Below, piece after piece: positions 35,315 to 46,385 of a stretch of DNA of 64,000 nt. The stretch lies in the NCBI RefSeq assembly GCF_020921035.1, contig NC_063156.1, positions 3,968,001 to 4,032,000 on the forward strand. The letters run 5' to 3'. The first letter of the stretch is position 1; each line of letters begins with the position of its first letter. The notes beneath the pieces were generated by a model. It was given only the letters and a program-made list of their open reading frames with translations, did not search any database and had not been told where the DNA came from. Source of the stretch: Rhodamnia argentea (Eukaryota > Streptophyta > Magnoliopsida > Myrtales > Myrtaceae). The position numbers were made by a program, and so were the translations under genes.

Positions 35315-38221
35315 ATGGACTTTTCGGAGTCCACCAAAGTTGTGTACGACAGGATCCAGAAACTCGAGCCCGAGAATGTCTCGAAGATCATTGGTTATCT
35401 TCTTTTGCAAGATCATGGAGAACGCGAGATGATCAGGCTTGCCTTCAGCCCTGATAATGCGATTCACTCCTTGATTACCAAAGCAAAATCCGAACTGGGA
35501 TTGTCTAAACCAGCAGTCTCTGTTAATATGTTACCCCATGTAAATTCTACACCAACGGTTAATATTCAGTCTGTCACAGAAATTCCTTTGCAATTCACTC
35601 CATTCTCACCAGCGTCAGCCCCTGCACTTTCCCCTCGATCCTCTCTCCGAATTGCCAGCCCATACTGGGAATCGCAGGTTCCTGTTGGTCACGTGCCTGA
35701 TGATTTTCATCTCATAAAACAAGTTCGCCACTTGGGTTTGGAGGACCCTGCTGAGTTTGCCAACTCCAGCGGTTCGGAGTTTATGGGGAGTTATTATTTT
35801 CCCGAGGCTGCAATTTGTGCAAAATCGAGTCGTAGATCCCCGAGTTTACCAGATTTTCCTGTTAAGATTTGCCATTACTTCAATAAGGGGTTTTGCAAGC
35901 ATGGGAACAACTGTCGGTACTTTCACGGCCATCCTATGCCTGAGAGCTTTTCACAGCATTTTAATGCAAGTTACAATGAGATAGGGTATGAGGATCATGC
36001 ATTTATTCAAGGGTCTCTTGATAAACTAGAATTGGAGCTTACCGATCTTTTGAAATCAAGGGGAGGAATGCCCGTTTCAATCGCTTCTTTACCCATGTTG
36101 TATTATGAGAAGTATGGGAAGACACTTCAGGCTGAGGGGTATCTAACGGAGAGCCAAAGACATGGCAAGGCTGGCTTTAGTTTGTCAAAGCTTCTTTCTC
36201 GGCTTAAGAACAGCATTTGTCTCATTGACAGGTAGTTCCTATGAATTTAGAGGTTTCCCGACATTTCGTGTAAGTGTTCTAGCTTTTAACTTTGTCCCTA
36301 AATGTCACAGACCACATGGCCAACACTCCGTGATTTTAGCAGAGGATGCTCAGAAGTACCTGGAGTTTACAATTGAAAGAAGCGATCTAGGTGTAAACTC
36401 TGGTTCTCGGCAGATATATCTTACGTTTCCGGCGGAGAGCGTCTTTACGGAACAAGACGTTTCGCATTACTTCAAGTATGGAAGCGCATTTCCTGCTACT
36501 TTTCTGCTAGAAGCACCTCATTCTGTGAATAACCCATTGGTTACTTTGATGCAGCCATTTTGGACCTGTTCAAGATGTTAGGATTCCTTGCCAACAGAAA
36601 AGGATGTTCGGATTCGTCACGTTTGTCTTTGCGGAAACGGCCAAGCAGGTTTTGGCAAAGGGAAATCCTCACTTTATATGTAACGCTCGTGTTCTTGTGA
36701 AACCGTACAAGGAGAAGTCGAGGCTTTTTGACAGGTAAACTAATGTATTTCAAACGTTGTATTGGCGGGTCTTTGTTGTCATTCGTCGTTGTAGTCGTTT
36801 GTGAAGTCATTTGTCCTCCTCGTTAATTGGTGGTTTGTTCCTTGATAGTGCATTTCTTTAGGTGTGCACTTTTACGGGTCATATCATGATATTTATTAAG
36901 TAAAACAACAATCATTAGTTTGAATCATTTATTTGAATAGATTATGCATTCTTTTACCTTTTCGTACCCTCTTTAAGAATTAGCAAATTCAAACTATCAC
37001 CATCTGAATTAACCTTTCATAAGCGCTAGACCTAGTAATTTCCAGCTGTTTTGAGTTCAATGACAGTGCTGTGTGCTTCCTTTCTTTATTTACCATCATT
37101 TACCTCGTTCTAATGTACAAAAAACACACACATATGTTATTTTTCCACTTTATAATAGTTGGTCGACCAACTATAGGACATGCATTTTTGGTTGCTAAAA
37201 GGAACAGATTTTTACTATAATCATGTAAGAACTGAATACTATAGGTGCTTTCCCTTTTTTGTTATGATCTCTTTTGACAGTTCAAAATTTACTTGTGTGC
37301 AGAAGGTATATGGAAAAAATGCAGAATCTCGCATTTAATTACAATCAGCACCTTATGGAAGGGGAGTCTGATATTCAGTCAAGTGAGTAGATGATACTGT
37401 TGGCGGTGCATGTTTCTTTTACATGGACTCTTCTTGATCTATGCGTTCTCATCAGTTCGTGTGACCAAAACTTTCGTTTTTCAGTGCCAAGAAGTTGTGA
37501 TAACTCAAGATTCCTTGGGAAGGAGGTCATCCAAGAGCATGAAACTGCACTTGAACTCGAGAGGAGACGCTTTGCAGAATTTCACATAGCACCGAAAGCT
37601 TTGGCCCACCCTGTATATTTTGGGCATTCAATGGACCAGCTGAACCCATCAGAAGGTGTGAAATGCATCTTTACACCTCTTTTCTTCACTCCTCTTTATC
37701 TTTTTAGGCCTTCTTTCAATGCTTCTCTCACTTCTTACTTTCCCCCATCTTTGACGATGTCCTTCAATTTCTGATGACTCATTATTTCTTAGTAGGCCAT
37801 GAAGAACCAGCACAGTCACCATCAGCTGATCATATTAATCACTTCCTAGATTATGTACAAAATGGTTCGAGCAACACCAGCAAAATGTCGCTGCGGGTCA
37901 CTAATTGCAATGACCAGGATAGGTAGAAATCTAATATGATTCTCCGACATGCTGAAAGATAGTGGGATAACTATACTGCTGAATACAGGCCCAAACAAGG
38001 AAAACTAGACTGCTGAAAATCGCTTTCTTTTCTTTTATTACTATTTGAGTGAAGATCTCAAATTTCACACTTGGTCATTTTGATTGAATTGCTTCTAATC
38101 ATATAGCATGTCTGGTTTATTCTCTCTCTTTTGTTTTCCACTTTGTAGCAGCCCAGGAATCAATCTTCCTGACAGCCCATTCGCATCGGCAATAGGGACT
38201 GGAATTTCGACAGCTACATAG
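35315..38221 (+). CDS. CCCH zinc-finger and RRM protein (AtC3H46/53 type), seven coding exons, 570 residues
   Basis: The exons are 35315..36231, 36311..36475, 36555..36734, 37303..37382, 37485..37655, 37796..37922 and 38149..38221 (1713 nt, all in phase). Residues ~5-60 ([20 protein letters not shown]) form a helical N-terminal module typical of this plant group. A CCCH finger begins at Cys186 (C-X7-C-X5-C-X3-H in [19 protein letters not shown]). Residues ~235-330 ([20 protein letters not shown] onward) resemble an OST-HTH/LOTUS-like fold. An RRM starts near residue 342 ([12 protein letters not shown]) with an RNP1-like RMFGFVTF. The tail is Ser/Asn-rich. Plant proteins of this layout are putative RNA binders; the target is unknown. 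Introns 1 and 2 are both 79 bp. The start was chosen because it opens the conserved [10 protein letters not shown] segment. Confidence 0.9.
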
Positions 38222-40364
38222 ACATCCAGGAAAAAAAAAAGCAACTATAGAGGACCGAAGAACTCAAATACTATCTGGCGAGTTCGACATACAACCGGAC
38301 TTTTCTCTCTTTTCTTTTTCCTTCATCTTTTCTGCGGTTTCAACTAGCTGCTCAGGAGGGACGCGTGATGTGAAGTTCTCCGTGTTTCACCGGCAAAAGT
38401 AGATCAGGCAAAAAGGATTGATACAGAAGAAGCTAATTTCATTACAGGGTGTTTTATACAGGATCAAAGGCACAAGCTTTTTATCAAAGCTCGTGGGTGT
38501 GTTAGAGGAGAAGTTTAGTAATAGTAGTATTTGCTGTTATAGTTGAAGAAAGGGAGTAAAGGAATTGTGCAGAGAAAGAAGAATGCGAGAAAGCTGTTGT
38601 TTTTAAGTAAATATTTGCCTAGAGAAAATTGAAAGAAAGGATGTTTCTGCTTGGTACATAAAAGAAGAAATCACATGTTCTATAGCTTTCTAATGATATA
38701 CACTCTTGGGGTCACTATCAATGATCATGTGGCTTTTGTTTACTCCATCTTTTGCGCATGGCTTTGATCATATGATAGATCTTTGCTTTTCTTAATTTTC
38801 TGTATAGGCCCTACATTACCAACTCAAACGTGGGTCCATGTTCATGTTGTGCAAGTTTTCCGGTAATTAGTTGCGATGTCGCTCAGAAGGATTTCCGTGG
38901 CCCTCTTTTGATTCTGAAATGTCGAAGTAGACACGGTCCAATTGATTTGCGGATGTTTTCTACACGACATAAGAAGAAGAAGAGAAAGAAGATACAGCTT
39001 TGGAGAATCTTGGTTGGTTCATTTATCGGTAAGACAGCACCTGAAATAGAAATATAAACATCTATAAAGTTGTCAGCTTGACCCAACGAAATAGACCCTG
39101 AAATGGAGGACAGTGAGGCAGTGGTGGGTTGTTTGTCTTAATCTTAGCCTTTCCTCTTTTTTCTTGGGAGTCAGTAGGTTCCCCACATCTTTGAAGAAAG
39201 AAAAAGGAAAAGAACATGGTGGTTGTGATGGGATGATCAAGTTGCTGCTCTACTCATAGGATTGTTGACTTTTCTGGGTCACTGAGGCCAGATTTGCATG
39301 GCTCTCCTTGCGGCGCTTGACGTCAATTGTTACATGAATATGACAGGAGACGTGGATCCTAGTGTGCTCTTGCAAAGATTTTCTTGACCATGAAATGGGA
39401 ATTGCAGAGTGACGGCCTAGGGAGTGCACTTTTGGGGATTCCTTGCTGTATTGACAGAGACCGGCAGGTTGATGAACATGAGAAGGACATCTCATATACA
39501 ATTGGTAGGGATAAAGGTGCTAAGAATCTGTCAGTTCTCGAGGATTCCTATACTGTCTGATGACGAAAGCCCAGTTTAAGAAACCCAAAATGAGGCATCA
39601 GGATCAGTTAAGTGCATAACTGGGTTCCTAGTTCCTACCTATGTGCCCAGGAATTTTAAGCATCTGCCCTCCATTGGGCTTTACGCTATTTAGGACAGGA
39701 AAATTTTCACATTGAAAAGGTTTGGTTTCCAGGAGAATTCTTAGAGAAAGGTAGGAACTTTGTGATTGTTTATGGTGAAAAGGTTTTTGTTTCCAGCGTT
39801 CCTAACACCCTGGACGGGTCCCTGTCGCGGCTGTCTGGCAGCTGGATATCTTAATGCGGCAATTCTCGATCACATGATCACTGGCAGCAACTCATCGTGC
39901 ATTCAGAAAAGCAAACACTGAATTTATAACGAGTAGGGATCTTGATGGTGAGCAGGGGTATATGGACTCACACAGCAGTAAAGACTAGAGAGATTGGGTT
40001 TTTGAGTTTCCTCATGGGCAAGACTAGCGCAGAATCCTTGTCACCTAGTTTGCAGCCTGGACATTTTTATATCTCGTTTTTGACCTCATGGATTGATCCG
40101 GTTGACCTAATTACTGGTTCCTGGTTTCGAAGCCGGCACTGAACTAGTACCAATAGCTCCGGAGTGAAGCGGGATTCGGGAATTGTTGCCGCTCGTTTCG
40201 TGCTTTGCTCCATTGAATCAGCACACCCGGCATGTTGACCAAACAAATGGGTGGCCGAAACCGGAGAGTGAAGTCCCGGCTGGTGGGGGTGTTCTGTTCC
40301 CGGTCGCAGGTATTTCCCGGGGTTAGATCCGAGGGAAGGCGGACTCCGTCTGTTGTCTTTGATG
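38222..40364. other. 3' flank of the CCCH gene and intergenic DNA
   Basis: The first ~450 bases are probably 3' UTR. A GC-richer patch at about 40080-40370 has no recognisable coding sequence. No RNA gene was seen. Confidence 0.4.
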
Positions 40365-40735
40365 TCCACCCTTTTAAATATCTCATACTTTAGTATATAG
40401 TTTACTATTTAACAAGTTCTTATTAGAGAATGATGGAAGGGGAAAAAACAAATAAAAAGAGAGAGGGAAAAACGATGAGAAAGTAAGTAAATAAAAACGA
40501 AGTATGCAGGAGTGTCATGACAGATTTAAATTATTTGCGTTTTGTGTAATTTTTACATTCATTTACACGGATATGTCATTTATATCAAATAATAAATATG
40601 ATAGGATGTGAAAATATCCGATTTTATTAGTGCGATCCACCAAGCAATAGATATGATATAGCAAAATTCCGATACTTCATATTATATCATATCTAGCCTC
40701 TCATACTTAGAATTCCATAAAACCAAATGCAATCC
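40365..40735. mobile_element. Shortened relative of the 29700-30811 element
   Basis: It shares ordered blocks with the right half of that element: (g/a)tatagttta(t/c)tattta, gagaatgatgga (or its near match), a(t/a)agatatgatatagcaaaattcc and the end accaaatgcaatcc (the other copy ends accaaatgcagcc). The left end and an internal part are missing. It shows the family has at least two copies here. Confidence 0.65.
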
Positions 40736-41601
40736 AAAATCATACGGTCGTAATGTCATCGTAAAGATTGTTCTTCTAATGGTTCTTTGAGCCGATTTGT
40801 CGGATACTCTGGGCTTGCTTGTTTCTAATCTTATTCGCGGTACATGCTAAGTCTAGAATTCATGCTTTCACCTTACTAGTGCCAATTGTTTTGGAAAATT
40901 GCTTGTTGATGTGGTTATGGATCTTTTTCCTTTTTTCCAATTTCCGATTGTTGTAACGAGTCAAAATTCGCTCAATAAATTATCAGCAAATTTCAATCAA
41001 AAATATTATTAGCAAATTGGTAAAGCATGCTGGTTTCAATTTGGAAAAAGGATCGAAAATGACCGTAGTCAATGTTTTAAGTTAATTCTTACTTTTACGG
41101 TTTACCTTTTCGAAATTCTCCGACTCTTTTTTTTATTTTAGTTCAACATGAAGCACGTAGATTTTCTTTAATATATATGGATATCGACTTGCATGTTTTT
41201 TTATGTTTCTAATTTAATGTAGAACGACTAAAGCCTTGATGAAAATCAGAACTATCTTTTGAAAATTTTCGTTTTTTTGGAGGGAAGATCATTAACCAAG
41301 AGAGATTATTAATTTTTTTTTTTTGTAATTTAAGCTGGCCGAATGGAAAAAAAATATATACCAAAAAAAAAATAAATTAACTCCAATAAAAAAGTAAACG
41401 CGTGTCGCATTTGATAGTTCTTGTGTCGGCGGCCACCGTCCACCCGCTTCAATTGGGGGCGATAATTGGAACCCTAATCGGACCTTCGCTTCCCTTCGAT
41501 TCCTCCCCAAAAATCACCGAGACTCACCGGCATCCTCCGCAAAAAATCCTCAAAACCAGTTTGGGAATCCCCCGAGAAGCTCCGATCTCTCTCCCGCGAC
41601 G
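40736..41601. other. Upstream region of the ESS-2 gene
   Basis: AT-rich to about 41395, then GC-richer leader sequence up to the start codon. No distinct TATA box was fixed. Confidence 0.4.
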
Positions 41602-43122
41602 ATGCTTCTCTCTCCCGGCCACTCTCCTCGCCACCTCTCGTCTCCGTCCCCATCTTCTGCCCCCGACGAATCCTTTAGACCCCCGAGCGCTTCTTCGTCG
41701 ATCGCCCCTCCCAACCCTCGGAAGCGGCCCGCCGTCCTCGACGAGGACGCGTACGTCTCGGCCATCGAGAGGATCATCGAGCGCGACTTCTTCCCCGACA
41801 TATCGAAGCTCCGCGACCGCCTCGACTGGCTCGAGGCCATCAGGACCGGCGACCCCATCCAAATCCGCGATGCCCAGCTGAAGATCATGGAGCGCCGCGG
41901 CAGGAGGGCGGGCAGCACGAGCGCTAGGGGCAGGACGCAGACGCCTGGCTCGACCTTCGCGCGCAATTTCACTCCTTTGGACGAGTTCGATGGTAAGACC
42001 CCGAGAACTCCGGGCGCTTTGGGTGGGGAGGGGGTAGGTGGTTTAGAAGGAGGGGAGGGTGATTCCGGTGTGGATGTCTCGCTGTCGTTGGACGAGTTCT
42101 TTAGGCGGTACACGAGCGAGGATAATGAGAGCTTTTCGAAGATTCTGGAGAAGGTTAATAAGAAGAGGAAGGAGAGGTATGGGTACTTGCTGGAAGGCGA
42201 GAAGGAGGATGTGAAGGCAATTGAGGATGTCAAGACGGACAGAATTACGGATGGGTATGGGACGTCGGATCAGCCAGTGAGTACTTTGGAAGGGTGGAAA
42301 TATACGCCAAAGAATCTCTTGATGTACCATCCTGCTGATCGGGGGGAGGCTCCGTTGACGGAGGAGGAAATGGCTGCTAGGCTCAAGGGTTTAACTAAGG
42401 AAGTGAGTTATGCTAATACTAGGTTTCATGGTAAAGTAATGGATTCGAGGCCAAATGATGATGGCACAGTTGAGGTTTTGTATACGCCAATTGCGGGTGC
42501 CTCTCCGATGCCAAAGTCAGATAGGGACGGGGACAAGGTTAAGAAGTATGACCTGGACGACTTGAGGAAGACCCCTAATCCATTTTATATTGAGTCGGGA
42601 AAAAAGGCCGAGAATGGCTATAGTTTTGTTAGAACTCCTTCACCTATGCCAGGTGTTGATGAGTCACCGTTCATCACATGGGGTGAGATTGAGGGAACTC
42701 CGTTAAGGTTGGAGCCAGAGGACACACCTATTGATATTGGTGGTAGTGGAGATGGGCCTCACTTCAGGATCCCATCGGCACCAGTACGAGATGTAAAGGC
42801 TCATTTGCTTTCTAGAGAGGCTGCTCGAAAGTTGAAGGACAGGTCTAAAATGTTCCAGAAGCCACCATTGCCATCACCTGCCAGAGGGGGGAGTGCCAGT
42901 CCAAGTATGCGGACTCTTTCTCCCGCTGCCCTGAAGTTCGTGAGGAATGCGATTTCTAAGTCTTCATCGTCAGTTGATGAATCACTTCGAGCTAGTTATC
43001 GAGGCGCGAGCCCCGGAACTCGGACTCCCAAAAGTGTCAGAAGCATGTCCAGGTTTGGTAGAGATGGGAGTTTGGATTCCAGATCTCCTTCTGTAAAAGA
43101 GAATTTGAACCCTCCTTGGTAA
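41602..43122 (+). CDS. Splicing factor ESS-2 / DGCR14 homologue, intronless, 506 residues
   Basis: The frame begins MLLSPGHSPRHLSSPSPSSA. After a Ser/Pro-rich start, residues ~40-95 carry the family signature (AVLDEDAYVSAIERIIERDF, then FPDISKLRDRLDWLEA). The family's C-terminal block appears near residue 353 as SPFITWGEIEGTPLRL. The tail is Ser/Arg/Pro-rich, with SPAALKFV and RTPKSVRSMSRFG. ESS-2/DGCR14 (Es2) proteins are nuclear and associate with the spliceosomal C complex, helping accurate 3'-splice-site use. The 506-residue length is normal for the family. High GC in the first 500 bp is typical for such 5' coding ends. Arabidopsis has At3g07790 as counterpart (recalled). Confidence 0.92.
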   Translation: MLLSPGHSPRHLSSPSPSSAPDESFRPPSASSSIAPPNPRKRPAVLDEDAYVSAIERIIERDFFPDISKLRDRLDWLEAIRTGDPIQIRDAQLKIMERRGRRAGSTSARGRTQTPGSTFARNFTPLDEFDGKTPRTPGALGGEGVGGLEGGEGDSGVDVSLSLDEFFRRYTSEDNESFSKILEKVNKKRKERYGYLLEGEKEDVKAIEDVKTDRITDGYGTSDQPVSTLEGWKYTPKNLLMYHPADRGEAPLTEEEMAARLKGLTKEVSYANTRFHGKVMDSRPNDDGTVEVLYTPIAGASPMPKSDRDGDKVKKYDLDDLRKTPNPFYIESGKKAENGYSFVRTPSPMPGVDESPFITWGEIEGTPLRLEPEDTPIDIGGSGDGPHFRIPSAPVRDVKAHLLSREAARKLKDRSKMFQKPPLPSPARGGSASPSMRTLSPAALKFVRNAISKSSSSVDESLRASYRGASPGTRTPKSVRSMSRFGRDGSLDSRSPSVKENLNPPW

Positions 43123-46037
43123 TAGGTTGTGTGCCATAAATAAGCAAACAGTGATAGTCTCCGGAAGTCTGGCTTTATGTTATTACTGGAGCAGATATGT
43201 TCTTATACTTTCTAAAAGATGTGGCTGTTTCTTGTTTAGTATCTTTTTCTATTTTCATAACCATTACATTGTTTAAGATATTTGGTCGAAGGCTGCAGTT
43301 TCGATGTAAATTTTAAGGATACTTAAGGACCCAGGAAAGGTTCCTTATTTGGCAGTAGAGCATAAATGCTGTTGTTTTTGGTTCCAGAGAGAAAAGAAGG
43401 TAAAACTGAATTGAAAAAAGGTGAAAACATGGTCATTTTCTTAATTCGATTGGGAGCCTCGGGGGAGATATCGGCTGATGCATTTTTGAATTTGAAATTG
43501 TGATCGGAATTGAACTAGCCACATTTTACATCATTTTTGGTTGAAGAGCAAGAAAATGTATATTCAAGGAAAGAAATATAGGTAAGTTGTTTATCATGCC
43601 TGTTTTCAACAGCTTCTAGGACGGGGAATTCGAAGCTTAAATCTGTTCAAGGTTGATACAAATATAGATAATATGACATTATCACTTTGAATATGGAGTT
43701 TTCAGCTTCACTCATTAGTATTCCTTGCGGCGTTTGGATGTATAGTCATCTTCATCAACTTAATATATGTCTTTACCGTTGCGATTTATGTGTTTTTGTT
43801 GCTTCTGATGATGCTTCTGTTGGCACTTCTAAAACTATTTCTCATTATGTCGAATGAAATGAAACTACATTTCCTTTCAAATTCAGCTTCACTCATTAGT
43901 ATTCCTTGCAGCGGTTGGATGTATAGTCATCTTCATCAACTTAATATATGTTTAAGATCTTTCCCTTCCAGCTGTGCTCTTAGCTAGGCTGCTTGATTTT
44001 GTGACTGTCTGTATAACTAAGTTTTGGTGTTGATAATGAATGGAGAAAGATTTTTGAAAGCTGAGGCTGCTGAAGTTTTCACATTATCACTTGGTTTACA
44101 GGATGTTGCAGTCATTCGGTTTTGAAAGTTTGCAGATTGATTAAGAGTTTTACATTGTTACTGTAGCAAAATTGGTCGCAGTGGGAACCAGACAATGTTT
44201 CGGCGTGAATATGATATTTTCTACGCTCGGTTTTTGCTTAAGATCTTTCTGGAAATGGGACTGCGGTCTAAGGATGGATGCTGCTTCGCATTCAATAAAT
44301 TCCTTTGCTTTGCATTCTCATCAATTTAGTAAACTCGGCAAAGGGGTAGGGGCTGCTTTATGGTCACCAGGAATTCGTCATTTGTTTCTTCTGTGGCAGT
44401 TTAGCTCGTATGGGTTGGTACTGAAGGTGGCTGCTTCTAGTCTCACGTGTTGCTGGTTTGATGGTAAAGATAGGCTTGAAAATTGGGACAGTGAGGTATT
44501 GAGGTCCTATATGCTTGGTTTGCATCAGCTATTGATAACTCACGCAGAGAGAAACGCCAGACTGATCTTCTAAATGAAGAGGGGTGTTATGTTTGAAGCA
44601 CGCACAGCGCGGCAAACTAATTGGGGACGGATGGACATACACATATCTGAATTCTAATCTGAACTACTCAGGCACGTCTGCAATGAGCCTCCTCTCGTAT
44701 TTGTTCAAACGAATGGTTTAAACAAGTGAAATCTTCTATAGGCAGTGTGCAACTAATAACACCGTACCATGATACTTGTTTTGAGCTCTCTACCTGAATT
44801 CAACTTAGGAATCAAGACTTGATCAATGAGCTGAGTCTAGGTGGGTCGGATCTTGTCCGGTCGTCGCTCATTGTATGACTTATCAAATGTCATTCACAGG
44901 TTGGAATTACAGTATTGGAATTACTGAGAGAGCGGGGGGCTTGCCTGCCTTTTAGATGGAAAGGGAGTGGAGGTGGGGGTTGGCTGCTTCATAATCACAT
45001 GATGAGATGGAAGAGCAAAGGGGCTCTTTCTTCCTCTTTTCTTCACATGTGGATGTGGGTGAGAGCTGTGATTGCTGTGTGGGTGGGTAACACAAGTATT
45101 ATGCCTCGCCGGTTCTTTCCCTTCTCTCTCTCTCTTAGTTATTCGTTTTCGTTGGGATTTTCCGAGGATAATTAGTTATTAATTACATCGAAATATATTA
45201 CTAAAACATCCCTTGCACTCCTCAAAGTAGATTCCATGTATGTTTTGTTTTGCGTGTAAAAGGAAGGTGCTTTCTGCATCAGAGTGGAATGCACTATCAT
45301 CAACCAGCCTTAGCTACAAAGTTGAACAATGAAAGTGGGAATGAAACACGAAATGAAGTCGGTGGTAACGGACAAGTCGAGAGACGGAAAGAACAAGATT
45401 GGGTATCATTACTTTCTCGTCTTCGGCTGTCTTTCGAAGGCACTAGTTGTCGATTTGGATTAAATGCATCCGCTAAGTCGCACCACGCGAGGAGTGCACG
45501 TTGTAGAAGAGACGAGATATTTAGGGTTGAGAGAACCTTAGCATTTTCAAAAGCTCATTAAGAGAAGATGTCATGATTTAAAGTACGGCGAGGTTCCGAC
45601 CAAAAAAAAAAAAAAAAAAAAGAGTACGGTGAGCGAATGTGATTGAATATTTGACCATTGTATTTGAAAATTTTCATTGGAAGCAACTTTGATATACTTG
45701 CTGTATTTCGAAAATCTTTTGGCGTTTTATGTGGTTTTTGACATGACCAATTTAAGCCTTTTTCTTTTAATTAGTATAAAAATTATTAAAAAAAAAGGAT
45801 TGCAATCTTTACAATTACTATATTGAAAACACAAGCGAAAGAAATGTATTAACAAATTTACAAACGTATATCACATTCCACAAATATAACAATGTATTAA
45901 TAAATTCATAAATGTAAAGAAAAGTCACATTAAAGTAGGCTCTTTCTCTATAAAAAGAGAGCAATTTCAATGTAACAAACATAGTCACTGTGTGCTTTTG
46001 GAGGAAAAGGCATTGTCTTCCAAAATCACATGTATAT
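43123..46037. other. 3' flank of ESS-2 and intergenic DNA
   Basis: It contains a separated direct repeat (see 43701-43951) and a poly-A run near 45601. Open frames at 44172-44573 and 45250-45561 resemble nothing known to me and have no codon-bias support. Confidence 0.4.
43701..43951. repeat. Pair of nearly identical 70-bp direct repeats
   Basis: Copies at 43701-43770 and 43882-43951 (offset 181) both begin ttcagcttcactcattagta and end cttaatatatgt, with very few differences. A recent local duplication in the ESS-2 3' flank. Confidence 0.85.
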
Positions 46038-46385
46038 ACTAAGTTGACAATTCAGTTGGACTCACTTTAATTCAAAAGTTTAACCCAATGAGTTACGGGT
46101 CGACTTACATATATTAAGTGCTCCACATCACGCAAATCCGGATTGAATCATGAAGGCTGCCATTGGGCCCACGATTGCGTTAATTAAATTAGAACCTTGT
46201 GATATTCGACCAATCTACATTAGTCACAAGATTCATTTCTTGAGATATTCGAGATCGCCAAGAGGTAATCTAAGTTTGAGCCCGTCAACATATCAAATTG
46301 GGTTCACTTTCACTCAAAAGCTTTAAGCCAATGAGTTACTGGCTAACTTAAATATATTAATTGCTCTACACCACACGAATTTTTC
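46038..46385. repeat. Pair of diverged ~95-bp direct repeats
   Basis: Copies at about 46038-46140 and 46290-46385 share ccaatgagttac(g/t)gg, catatatta or aatatatta, and gctc(c/t)acatcac-like blocks in order. I have seen this module dispersed in plant genomes; its origin is unknown. Confidence 0.6.

Noticed and set aside
41524-42330. Long minus-strand frames antisense to ESS-2
   Set aside because: Shadows of the GC-rich ESS-2 coding frame.
44172-44573. Plus-strand frame of 133 residues downstream of ESS-2
   Set aside because: No recognisable domain, no promoter or splice support, composition like noncoding DNA.
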